A DNA stretch of 64,000 bases from COE1 sp910588595 (GTDB lineage Bacteria; Bacillota; Clostridia; Lachnospirales; Lachnospiraceae), in the NCBI GenBank assembly GCA_948957135.1, contig CARDBT010000013.1:19735-83734 (forward strand). Reading direction: 5' to 3'. The notes beneath the pieces are model-generated. The model was not told where the DNA came from and did no database searches. It worked only from the letters and a program-made list of their open reading frames with translations. Every line of letters starts with the position of its first letter. Position 1 is the first letter of the stretch. Positions 54,131 to 61,935 of the stretch are shown piece after piece. The position numbers were made by a program, and so were the translations under genes.

Positions 54131-55178
54131 TGTAAAACTCCTCCGTTTTCTTTTTATAAGTATATATCTGATCACTGCAGGACGGTTCCAGAAAACGCGA
54201 CTCCTCCCCGTGACATACGATGCGGTCATTCCCTTGCGTCGTGCGTCCGATCACCGCAGCTGGCACGCCTGTCTTTTCAAGCTCATGTACCAGTTCCCCG
54301 CCGTTTGAAGTCACGATCAGCAGACTTCCGCCCGCCAGCAGTTCATAGGGATTGAGATCAAAATATTCACATACCTCTATCGTCTCCTGTCTCACCGGTA
54401 TGCGCTTTAAGTCTACGACCAGTCCAACGCCGTTTGCCGCTGCCAGCTCCCAAAGGCCGCCAAACACACCGCCCTCGCGCACGACATGCAGATAACCTGC
54501 GCCGGACTTAACGGCGGTAGCCGCCTCCGGAACAACAGATAGGTATCTGTAAAATTCTGCCGCTTCCTCCACGATGTCAGCCGGATACCTGCCTCGCAGG
54601 CGCTCACGGCTTTCCTGCGCGATCACCGCTGTTCCCTCGAGACCGATCCACTTTGTCATCACGATCTCCCTGTCCGCAAGCGCTTTCTTTTTCAGGGGGA
54701 ACAGATCCCTCATGCACCGATCGTCCACACCAGCACCAGCCACACAGGACGCAATTGGTTCTGCGACAGCCCCAAGCACCTGTACATTGCAGCTCGAGAT
54801 CGGCACGCCTGTCTCCTCCGCCTGAGCGGACACCGCCTCGATCATGCCGCGCAGCTTTATCTCGCGCAGTTTTTCCGGTATCATAACCGTGATGTCCGCA
54901 TGTGCAGTCTGCAAGCCTGACAAAGATTTATGCTGACTGCAGACTAACATATGGTTCACGGCTGCCATGTATGCCCTCACGAGAACCTTCTGGTCGGTGC
55001 CGGACGCCAGCGCCTGACCGGACACGATCCCTGCACGATCCTCCCCTGCCGCCAAGATGGCGCAGTCTGCCCCCAGTCCTGCGCCATCATAAAATTTCCT
55101 GTTTTCAGTTGAATCTGTCTTCACTACTTTCACAACGGAGCGCTCATATATGCTCTCTGTCAATTTCCCGCAATTCAT
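54030..55178 (-). CDS. AIR-synthase/HypE-like protein with overlapping tail
   Basis: A 382-residue protein of the PurM/HypE/SelD superfamily (AIR-synthase-related N- and C-domains). The N-domain has DGAGLGADCAILAA, the C-domain GGVFGGLWELAAANGVGLVVD and NPYELLAGGSLLIV. No hydrogenase genes are near, so its role is unknown. The normal family end would be around RFLEPSCSDQIYTYK. Here about 30 extra residues run into the Lrp gene in another frame (101-bp overlap). The start is ATG 55178 after AAGGGG. Confidence 0.85.
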   Translation of the reverse strand: MNCGKLTESIYERSVVKVVKTDSTENRKFYDGAGLGADCAILAAGEDRAGIVSGQALASGTDQKVLVRAYMAAVNHMLVCSQHKSLSGLQTAHADITVMIPEKLREIKLRGMIEAVSAQAEETGVPISSCNVQVLGAVAEPIASCVAGAGVDDRCMRDLFPLKKKALADREIVMTKWIGLEGTAVIAQESRERLRGRYPADIVEEAAEFYRYLSVVPEAATAVKSGAGYLHVVREGGVFGGLWELAAANGVGLVVDLKRIPVRQETIEVCEYFDLNPYELLAGGSLLIVTSNGGELVHELEKTGVPAAVIGRTTQGNDRIVCHGEESRFLEPSCSDQIYTYKKKTEEFYNERTDIINHRKEQQDRPARACSDPGHGGDGCHQ

Positions 55179-55245
55179 CACAAATCCCCTTTGTCTCTTT
55201 TGAGTACCGCGCAAAGCTTTCTCGCCGCTGACCTGCATCGCTCCA

Positions 55246-56883
55246 TCAAGGCTGCTGCTGCTGTTGTGCCTGCTGTTCCAACAGCTGCTGTTGTGCCTGC
55301 TGCTCCAGCAGCTGCTGTTGCTGTTGCTGCAGCGCCTGATAATACGCATCCAGTGCAGCCTGCTGCTCCGCTGCAGCCCGCTCCTCATCGGTCATCGCCG
55401 CCTGCTGTTCTGCCGCCGCTGCCATCTCCGCCTTGATCGCTGCCGCTTCCGCCTTGCAGGTATCAATGCTCCCCGACGCCACCGCCGCATTGATGCGCGC
55501 CGCATAATTCGGGTTGTCCGTGTTGACACCTACCGTTGCGGACCTCGGCGATACCTTGTAAGAACTCTTGTTGATCACCTCGCGGCTCACCTCGACACCG
55601 TTCTCCTCCACAACTTTCCAAAGCTGTGCAGTATACCCGATATGGGCAGATTCGACACTGATATACCCCACACCCTGACTCGTAGTCGGCGTGATGATCT
55701 CGTGGTCCGGGCGAGTGGTCGAAAGCGTCTCACTCTCGTAGCGCACGACGCGCCCCGGATCTCTCTGCTCCACGCCATAGATCGTAAATGTGATCTGTTT
55801 TCCTTCCGTGATCCCTTCTATATAGACCGGATTGTCCCAACTGTTGACAAAGCGGAAATCCTTGCCAGCCGCCTCAGCAATGGCAGCATCCATCGACGGC
55901 TTCACGTACGCGATGATCATAGAATGATTATTGCGCTCTGTCACTTCCAGCTCCGATAAGAGAACCGCATTGTACAGTGTCGTTGACACCTGGCAGATAC
56001 CGCCGCCAAGACTGTCGACCACCTTTCCGTTCTGGTAAGATCCTGCCGGGTAGTACCCGTTTGCTTCTGTAAAGGGCTTGATCGCGTCGTAGGTAGAGAA
56101 CTCATCTCCTGGATACAAAAGAGTCCCGTTGATCAGGCGACACCCGTTCTCCACGTTTTTGCACCTCGCAGAACTGCTGGTGGAATAGCTCGTCGTGAAA
56201 GTGCCGAGCACATCTGTCATTTTCTGCAGTTCCTCGACGCTGCCCTTTGGCTCTGTCACATCGATCGCAAGATCGATAGACGCATCCTGATAATCCCAGC
56301 CCACGGTGATGTAGTCGTATGTCTTATTCAGCGACTCCTCGACGTTCACCCGCTGTCCGGTCTGCCCTTCCTCTATGACAAACTCCCCGTCAACCCTTGT
56401 GATCGTGTTGTTGACCGGCATGACATCATACTCTGCACACTGCTCCTCCAGCACTGCCTTGATCAGCTCCCTGTCAAGGGACAGTCTCAGGTCGTACACC
56501 TTATTGCCATGCTTTAGATCCTCTATTGCCTTGTATCGTTTTACTATATTTCCTTTTTTGCCAAGTGCTGCAGCGGCGTCAATGTCCGCCTCGTTCACCC
56601 ATGTCAGCCCAAAGTCACCGGCGTTGACGATCACATAGTGGTCATTGGGCGCGCCAAATGTGATCTTTTTCATCTTCAGCTCCTCCACAAATGCGCGGAC
56701 AGCAGCCTTTGCCTCATCCGCAGTCATCCCTGCAAGACTGATCTCTCCCATGTAGACGCCTTCCAAAATAACGTCATCGCCCGAAGCAGCCACAGCATCA
56801 CTCATCTTGAATGTAACCGCGAGCACTGCTGACAGAACCATGGCCATCACAGCGAAAACAACACGTCTCCTCACTTTTTTCAT
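55246..56883 (-). CDS. VanW-like exported protein with glutamine-rich tail
   Basis: A 545-residue cell-surface protein. Signal peptide/anchor at about 5-32. A peptidoglycan-binding-like N-domain (35-215) is followed by a VanW domain (about 225-390: PGDEFSTYDAIKPFTEANGY, GGGICQVSTTLYNAVLLSEL) and a short G5-like region. The last 30 residues are nearly all Gln/Leu/Ala, coded by CAG/CTG-type repeats with the unit LLEQQAQQQ repeated. The start is ATG 56883 after AGGAG. Confidence 0.9.
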   Translation of the reverse strand: MKKVRRRVVFAVMAMVLSAVLAVTFKMSDAVAASGDDVILEGVYMGEISLAGMTADEAKAAVRAFVEELKMKKITFGAPNDHYVIVNAGDFGLTWVNEADIDAAAALGKKGNIVKRYKAIEDLKHGNKVYDLRLSLDRELIKAVLEEQCAEYDVMPVNNTITRVDGEFVIEEGQTGQRVNVEESLNKTYDYITVGWDYQDASIDLAIDVTEPKGSVEELQKMTDVLGTFTTSYSTSSSARCKNVENGCRLINGTLLYPGDEFSTYDAIKPFTEANGYYPAGSYQNGKVVDSLGGGICQVSTTLYNAVLLSELEVTERNNHSMIIAYVKPSMDAAIAEAAGKDFRFVNSWDNPVYIEGITEGKQITFTIYGVEQRDPGRVVRYESETLSTTRPDHEIITPTTSQGVGYISVESAHIGYTAQLWKVVEENGVEVSREVINKSSYKVSPRSATVGVNTDNPNYAARINAAVASGSIDTCKAEAAAIKAEMAAAAEQQAAMTDEERAAAEQQAALDAYYQALQQQQQQLLEQQAQQQLLEQQAQQQQQP

Positions 56884-56946
56884 AGACTTCTACTCCTATT
56901 TTTGCCGTTTATTTTGCATTGTTCCAAATAATGTGATATATTATTA

Positions 56947-57057
56947 TCAGATGCCGAAAACACTTAGTACCAACGGTACTACCATAGCCAGTACCAATAT
57001 AACTGCTATGACAGCTGCGATCTTACGCTGAGTTTTTTTATGATTCATGTTCATCAT
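56947..57057 (-). CDS. 36-residue single-pass membrane protein
   Basis: A strong ribosome binding site (AAGGGG nine bases before ATG) precedes a 36-codon frame: a basic start (MNHKKTQRKI) and one hydrophobic helix (AAVIAVILVLAMVVPLVLSV), then stop. It is too short for ordinary gene finding. Similar short basic-plus-helix proteins are common in Firmicutes, but I cannot name the family. It lies between the VanW-like gene (same direction, 63 bp) and a divergent plus-strand gene. Confidence 0.7.
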   Translation of the reverse strand: MMNMNHKKTQRKIAAVIAVILVLAMVVPLVLSVFGI

Positions 57058-57090
57058 GGCTGTTCACCCCTTTTCGAAAGGATATTATAT

Positions 57091-57699
57091 ATGAATTTTT
57101 TGATTATTGCAAGCTTTCCTATAATCTGTATTTTATTTTCTTATGCCCTTCACAGCACGAAACGCAAGGAGCAGGATGTCGACCGTGAATTCTGGGACCG
57201 GGAGCAGCGGGCGAACTTCACACGCAAAAAGCCGCTCGACGATCTGAACTTCATCACGATCCCTGATGATCTGCTGACGATGGAACCTGAGCTGACGGAC
57301 GAGGAGATCATCGGCTGTCTCAAAGACTTAAATGACTTGTCCTCCTCAAAGATCGTCAACCTCACCGGTTACACAAACACAGACCTCAAATTGGCATATG
57401 GGACTGCTAATATTACTATATTAAGCGAGTATGATTTTCATTACACCAAACTTGTGACCCTGCTGCAAAAACTCGCCGAACTGCTGCACGAGAACCTAGA
57501 AGACGAGCTTGCCATCAGAGTTCTAGAGTTTGCCGTTTCCACCGGAACCGATGTCAGCAAGAGCTACTATCTGCTCGCTGAGCTCTACCAGCAGATGAAC
57601 ACGCCTGAGAAGATCGATCTGCTGATCACACGGGCACAGGGTATCAATTCCCTCATGAAGAATACGATCGTCCAAAATTTGCAAGCAGCCTGTCGATGA
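57091..57699 (+). CDS. Unknown membrane-anchored helical protein
   Basis: A 202-residue protein. An N-terminal TM helix (about 3-20: LIIASFPIICILFSYAL) is followed by a charged linker and a helical domain with TPR-like spacing (GYTNTDLKLAYG, and SKSYYLLAELYQQMNTPEKI). I do not recognise a named family. The start is ATG 57091 after AAAGGA. Its last 47 bp overlap the 3' end of the exonuclease gene on the other strand. Confidence 0.75.
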   Translation: MNFLIIASFPIICILFSYALHSTKRKEQDVDREFWDREQRANFTRKKPLDDLNFITIPDDLLTMEPELTDEEIIGCLKDLNDLSSSKIVNLTGYTNTDLKLAYGTANITILSEYDFHYTKLVTLLQKLAELLHENLEDELAIRVLEFAVSTGTDVSKSYYLLAELYQQMNTPEKIDLLITRAQGINSLMKNTIVQNLQAACR

Positions 57700-58414
57700 G
57701 TCTGCTTGCCTCGTTTTTTGTGATCTTTTCCAGATCGATAGACTCATCTGTGACATTCTCAACCGGATCGAGCACGAACCCCTCACACCGGAGATGGTAC
57801 TGCACGATCAGTCTCTGCAGAAGCTCCAGCTGCCTGGGCGTGGCAGGATTTTCCTTCTTGACCGTGTAGATCAACGGTTTAGGCTGAAACAACTCGTCCT
57901 CCCTGCCGCCATACTCGGACGCCATGACCCTGTAGAGCCTGTGCGCAGCAACTGCATCATTCAAAGCTCTGTGTGCCTCGAGTTCGATATGGTAATAGTC
58001 ACACAGATAACCAAGCTGCCTGCTCTCCAGCTCATTCAGGAATCGTTTCGCGATCCGCAGTGTGTCGATCCCCAGCTTTTCAAAAGATTTCTTCTGGTTC
58101 ACAGCCGCCTTTTTGACAAAGGAATAGTCAAACAGGATATTGTGCCCCAAAAGCACGTCTTCACCCGTAAACGCCAAGAACGCATCCAGGATATCGTCGA
58201 TGTACGGCGCTTGCGCAACATCCGCGTCACAGATCCCGGTAAGCTCCACGATCCGCGCCGGAAGGCTCCGCGCCGGATTGACAAACGTGGAAAATGTCTC
58301 TGCCAGCTCGCCATCCCGCACTTTTACCGCCCCGATCTCTATAATTTTGTCATATTTGGGATTTAGTCCTGTCGTCTCAATATCAAAGGCGACATAATTC
58401 ATTGGTATATTCAT
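57653..58414 (-). CDS. DnaQ-like DEDDh 3'-5' exonuclease
   Basis: A 253-residue exonuclease of the PolC-epsilon/DinG-N type. The acidic residues are in VAFDIETTGL (Exo I), LLGHNILFDYSFV (Exo II) and HRALNDAVAAHRLY (Exo III with His). A C-terminal 70-residue extension of unknown role (PATPRQLELLQRLI) follows. The start is ATG 58414 after AGGGA. Convergent overlap with the unknown membrane protein gene. Confidence 0.92.
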   Translation of the reverse strand: MNIPMNYVAFDIETTGLNPKYDKIIEIGAVKVRDGELAETFSTFVNPARSLPARIVELTGICDADVAQAPYIDDILDAFLAFTGEDVLLGHNILFDYSFVKKAAVNQKKSFEKLGIDTLRIAKRFLNELESRQLGYLCDYYHIELEAHRALNDAVAAHRLYRVMASEYGGREDELFQPKPLIYTVKKENPATPRQLELLQRLIVQYHLRCEGFVLDPVENVTDESIDLEKITKNEASRLIDRLLANFGRSYSS

Positions 58415-58426
58415 ATCATCCCTGCT

Positions 58427-59401
58427 TTACTTATCTGAATCCTCGTTGCGGCCGGCTTTTGACACCGCCTGCAGTTTTTTGTATTCCCTTTCCAGAAAGA
58501 TGAGGTTCATCTCATAATCCTGCATATTCTTCTGTTTCATGGTCGAGAGCATCAATCCTGCAAAAAATGACTGCATCGCTGCCATGTACACAAAACCGCA
58601 CACGATCAGTGTCGGGAAACGCTCCACCAGCCCTGTCTCAAAATACTCCACCAGAACAGGCGTCAGAAAGATTGTCGAGATCAGCGTGAGGAACACTGCG
58701 ATCCACACAAAGAACCCCATCGGCTTATAGTTTTTGTATAATTTCAAGATCGTCATGATGACCCTGAGTCCGTCAGAGTAGGTATTGAGCTTTGACTCGC
58801 TTCCCTCCGGTCTGTCCCTGTACTGGATGACTACATTCTCCACACGCATGTTTTTGTCGATCGCGTGGATACTCATCTCCGTCTCGATCTCAAACCCCTT
58901 GGACAACACCGGAAATGATTTCACAAATTGATAGCTGAAAGCCCTGTAACCTGTCATGATGTCACGGATATCGCTCTTAAACATACGATTGATGGCACCG
59001 CGCACGAGAGAGTTGCCCAGATTGTGGAACGGCCGCTTATTTTCCTCAAAGTATGAGGACGAAAGCCTGTCCCCCACAACCATATCCGCATTCCGCTCGA
59101 GCACCGCCTCGCACAGCTTCCCCGCCTCTTCGGCAGGATAGGTGTCATCACCGTCCGTCATGACATAACACATGGCATCGACCTCCCGGAACATCCGTCT
59201 GATAACATTTCCCTTTCCCTGTTGGTATTCGTACCGCACGACTGCACCCGCGCGCCGCGCGATCTCATCCGTCCCGTCTGTCGAATTGTTATCGTACACA
59301 TAGACCACGGCTCCGGGCAGCGCCTTTTTGAAGTCTTTTACTACTTTATCAATCGTCTTACTCTCATTATAACAAGGAATGAGCACTGCGATCCCGTCCA
59401 T
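58427..59401 (-). CDS. Glycosyltransferase family 2, dolichol-phosphate-mannose-synthase-like
   Basis: A 324-residue membrane enzyme transferring sugar from a nucleotide donor to a lipid carrier. The GT-A domain has IPCYNESKTIDKVVKDF, VYDNNSTDGTDE and the metal-binding VMTDGDDTYPA. Two C-terminal helices (about 235-262 and 268-293) fit the GtrB/DPM1 group. The start is the ATG at 59401, seven bases after GAGGAG. Single gene. Confidence 0.9.
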   Translation of the reverse strand: MDGIAVLIPCYNESKTIDKVVKDFKKALPGAVVYVYDNNSTDGTDEIARRAGAVVRYEYQQGKGNVIRRMFREVDAMCYVMTDGDDTYPAEEAGKLCEAVLERNADMVVGDRLSSSYFEENKRPFHNLGNSLVRGAINRMFKSDIRDIMTGYRAFSYQFVKSFPVLSKGFEIETEMSIHAIDKNMRVENVVIQYRDRPEGSESKLNTYSDGLRVIMTILKLYKNYKPMGFFVWIAVFLTLISTIFLTPVLVEYFETGLVERFPTLIVCGFVYMAAMQSFFAGLMLSTMKQKNMQDYEMNLIFLEREYKKLQAVSKAGRNEDSDK

Positions 59402-59469
59402 ACATAATCTCCTCATCATCTATATCAGATATTTCTGTCTCCTTGAAAGTGTACCATAATCCACCCTTT

Positions 59470-59982
59470 TTATAAAGTATTTTTTTTCGCCTCTTTTTCT
59501 GCCTTATTGCGCATGCGCAGCTCCTTAAAAAAATTTTTGAGCATCTGGGAACACTCTTCCTCCATGACGCCCCTCACCACCTCCACCTGATGATTAAACG
59601 CAGGCATATCAAAGATATTTAAGATCGAGCCAGCACATCCTGCCTTGGGATTCATACACGCCATCACAACCTTGGGGATACGCGCCTGCATTATGGCGCC
59701 CGCACACATCTGGCACGGTTCCAGCGTGACGTACAGAGTGCACTCCTCGAGCCGCCAGTCACCGATGATCCTGCTTGCCTTGCGGATCGCATTGATCTCC
59801 GCGTGGGAAAGCGCACTCTTGTCCTTATTGCGCCGGTTGTATCCGCGGCCTATGATCTTTCCGTCATGTACGATCACACACCCGATCGGCACCTCGCCGA
59901 GCGCATAAGCTTTCCTTGCCTGTTTGACGGCCTCTCTCATATATTTTTCATCTTCGCTGATCTTTTGTGTCTGCATCATCAT
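59470..59982 (-). CDS. tadA: tRNA-specific adenosine deaminase
   Basis: A 170-residue zinc deaminase making inosine-34 in tRNA-Arg. The catalytic site is SHAEINAI (His, Glu) and LEPCQMCAGAI (two Cys). The start ATG 59982 overlaps the lysophospholipase stop (ATGA), suggesting translational coupling. An ATG seven codons earlier (60003) is also possible. The protein is not related to the Tad pilus gene of the same symbol. Confidence 0.92.
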   Translation of the reverse strand: MMMQTQKISEDEKYMREAVKQARKAYALGEVPIGCVIVHDGKIIGRGYNRRNKDKSALSHAEINAIRKASRIIGDWRLEECTLYVTLEPCQMCAGAIMQARIPKVVMACMNPKAGCAGSILNIFDMPAFNHQVEVVRGVMEEECSQMLKNFFKELRMRNKAEKEAKKNTL

Positions 59983-60908
59983 ACTATCTTTGAATCCAGC
60001 CATGCGAGTACATCCTGATACACCTGTTTGCGGTCAAGCTCGTTGAGTACCTCATGCCTGTCCTCCTGGTAGATCTTTAAGGAGACATCCTCGACGCCCG
60101 CCCTCTCATATCCGGCAGCAACCCTCTGCACATCTCTTCCGTAATGCCCGACAGGATCCTGTCCCCCCGAGATAAAGAAGAGCGGGAGCTCCTTTGGGAT
60201 CCTGACAATGTTCTGCTTTCTCTGAATGAATGTGAGCACGTCAAAGAGTGTCCTGTAACCGTTGACTGTAAAGATAAAACTGCAGTACTTATTACCCCTG
60301 CAAAAATCCACAATATCGGTGTCTCTTGTCATCCAGTCGCTGCCGGTGCGCGGATTGGGAATGCGCTTCTGATACCCGCCAAATGCGTTTTTCTCAAGCA
60401 GCCTCGAGCGGAAACGGTCTCCAAACACGATCCGCAGCGCATTGGCAACGATCGGTCCCACAGCCAGGATCAGCCAGTTCTGGCTGCCTGTTCCACAGAT
60501 CACAGCGCCGCTGAGTTCCATGCCGTAGGTCATCAGATACCTTCTCGCCATAAAAGATCCCATACTGTGCCCCAACAGGAAATACGGTTTGTTCTTATAT
60601 TTTTTCCTGGCATATTTTGTCACCCTGTGCAGATCCGCCACGACAGTCGCACTCATGTTCTTCGGGCAAAAATATCCTAAGTCGGCATCATTCCCCGCAG
60701 TGAGTCCATGACCCAGATGGTCATTTCCGATCACTGCATAGCCATGCCGGTTCAGAAACAATGCAAAATCCTCATACCGGTCAATCATCTCGATCATACC
60801 ATGCGAGATCTGTACGACCGCCTTGACTTCACCTTCCGGCTCCCACAATACCACATGGAGTCTGTGTACACCATCCCTTGACGGAATATAAAAATCTTTT
60901 CTCTTCAT
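59979..60908 (-). CDS. Lysophospholipase-like alpha/beta hydrolase
   Basis: A 309-residue cytoplasmic serine hydrolase of the monoacylglycerol lipase/PldB group. The oxyanion region QISHGMIEMIDRYEDFA, nucleophile elbow LLGHSMGSF near 115, acid in ISGGQDPVG and final His in YQEDRHEVLNE are all present. Two ATGs overlap; the second (60908) has GGAG seven bases before it. Probably translated together with tadA. Confidence 0.9.
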   Translation of the reverse strand: MKRKDFYIPSRDGVHRLHVVLWEPEGEVKAVVQISHGMIEMIDRYEDFALFLNRHGYAVIGNDHLGHGLTAGNDADLGYFCPKNMSATVVADLHRVTKYARKKYKNKPYFLLGHSMGSFMARRYLMTYGMELSGAVICGTGSQNWLILAVGPIVANALRIVFGDRFRSRLLEKNAFGGYQKRIPNPRTGSDWMTRDTDIVDFCRGNKYCSFIFTVNGYRTLFDVLTFIQRKQNIVRIPKELPLFFISGGQDPVGHYGRDVQRVAAGYERAGVEDVSLKIYQEDRHEVLNELDRKQVYQDVLAWLDSKIV

Positions 60909-60939
60909 CATGAATCTCCTTTCCCCTTACGCGCGCTGC

Positions 60940-61006
60940 GCACCCGTCAGCGAACCGATTTATCGGTTTGATGACATTCTTCCTCTGGGTGCCCGTGTGC
61001 ATAAAA
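60940..61006 (-). repeat. Dispersed hairpin element, copy ahead of the lysophospholipase gene
   Basis: The plus strand ends CTCTGGGTGCCCGTGTGCAT (60983-61002). It pairs as GCACCC...GGGTGC around GTCA...TGAC and an inner AACCGA/TCGGTT stem. It follows directly on a terminator and precedes the gene start by 30 bp, the same arrangement as before ileS. Confidence 0.55.
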
Positions 61007-61032
61007 ACGGGGACAGTCCCTTCTGCCCCCGT
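61007..61032 (-). terminator. Terminator after the 71-residue gene
   Basis: A 10-bp stem (ACGGGGGCAG with CTGTCCCCGT, one G-T pair) with a 6-nt loop, followed by TTTTTA on the minus strand. Confidence 0.88.
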
Positions 61033-61079
61033 CTCATTCGCTTTGATTAACACCTTTTATTTAATTTTTACGCTGAACT

Positions 61080-61295
61080 TTACATTTTAGAAATCATAAC
61101 AACGGACAGATCATACTCATCGAGAAACTCATCGATATCTCTCTCATCGTTGATTTCCATAGCTACCTCAAAGTCCCCAGTCACAGGATCCAAAAAACCT
61201 GCTATCATCTCTCCTGTGGCCTGACTCTTTCTGATCATTGGCTTCTTGTTTAAAATATCAATTCTCTCAGATACTTCTCTTCTCGCTACTAACAT
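61080..61295 (-). CDS. Unknown 71-residue protein
   Basis: A small soluble protein (MLVARREVSERIDILNKK... with a Glu/Asp-rich DERDIDEFLDEYDLS end) that I do not recognise. It has no membrane segment. The start is ATG 61295, seven bases after AGGGG. It has its own terminator and is flanked by long gaps. Confidence 0.7.
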   Translation of the reverse strand: MLVARREVSERIDILNKKPMIRKSQATGEMIAGFLDPVTGDFEVAMEINDERDIDEFLDEYDLSVVMISKM

Positions 61296-61632
61296 GTTTT
61301 GTCCCCTTTCAACCCTCTTCAATGCTATATACTAACTTTATCTGCCCCCTCGCGGCAGGTTTTCCTCTCCAAAACCGCCGCATCTTTCCGATTGGCCGCA
61401 CGTACCATTCCGCTTTGAATGTGCCCGGTCCTGAGCAGCTTCCAAGTTCGATATATATCCATAATCCTATTATGAATAGTTATGTTGTCAAGGTGCCTTT
61501 GACATGAATCTGCATGCCCAAGAGATAATCAAAGCTATTTATGATCAGTTTCTTTCCTGGCTCCGTTCTCCCTCTTCAGATACCAGCGCCGAAACATAAT
61601 CAACCCGCTAAAATGTTATGTAAACAAATAGA

Positions 61633-61663
61633 TTATCCACATACTTGTGTTTTTTGTGGATAA
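61633..61663. other. Pair of perfect, inverted DnaA boxes
   Basis: TTATCCACA at 61633-61641 and TGTGGATAA at 61655-61663, both exact matches to the DnaA-box consensus, facing each other 13 bp apart. They lie in the 640-bp gene-free stretch 61296-61935, which is otherwise AT-rich and has no gene I can support. No dnaA/dnaN neighbours, so this is not the usual origin. Confidence 0.7.
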
Positions 61664-61935
61664 CTCACATGTTTTTTGGATACAGGCACTCCCATCTCTA
61701 TGTCAACCTGCTTTTTTTCAATAGTAGCATATGTATTTTTATAAATCAATCCCTAATTTCCAAATTGTACAAATTTACATAACTTTTTAGTTATGTTTAC
61801 CATGTGTCTATTTATGTTACCCACCGTTGAGCATTTTTCAATTTTGTCTATACAACGCTCCTCATTCTGTGCTATCATATATATATACACCAAAAGGAAA
61901 CTCTTATAGAGCACTTCTTCATATTAGGAGGACTT

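Noticed and set aside
55179..55388. N-terminal extension of the AIR-synthase-like gene
   Set aside because: The added residues (Ser/Asn/Arg-rich) are the CAG-repeat region of the VanW gene read in another frame.
61633..61663. Chromosome origin oriC
   Set aside because: Only two DnaA boxes and no dnaA, dnaN, rpmH or AT-rich unwinding cluster of the usual kind.
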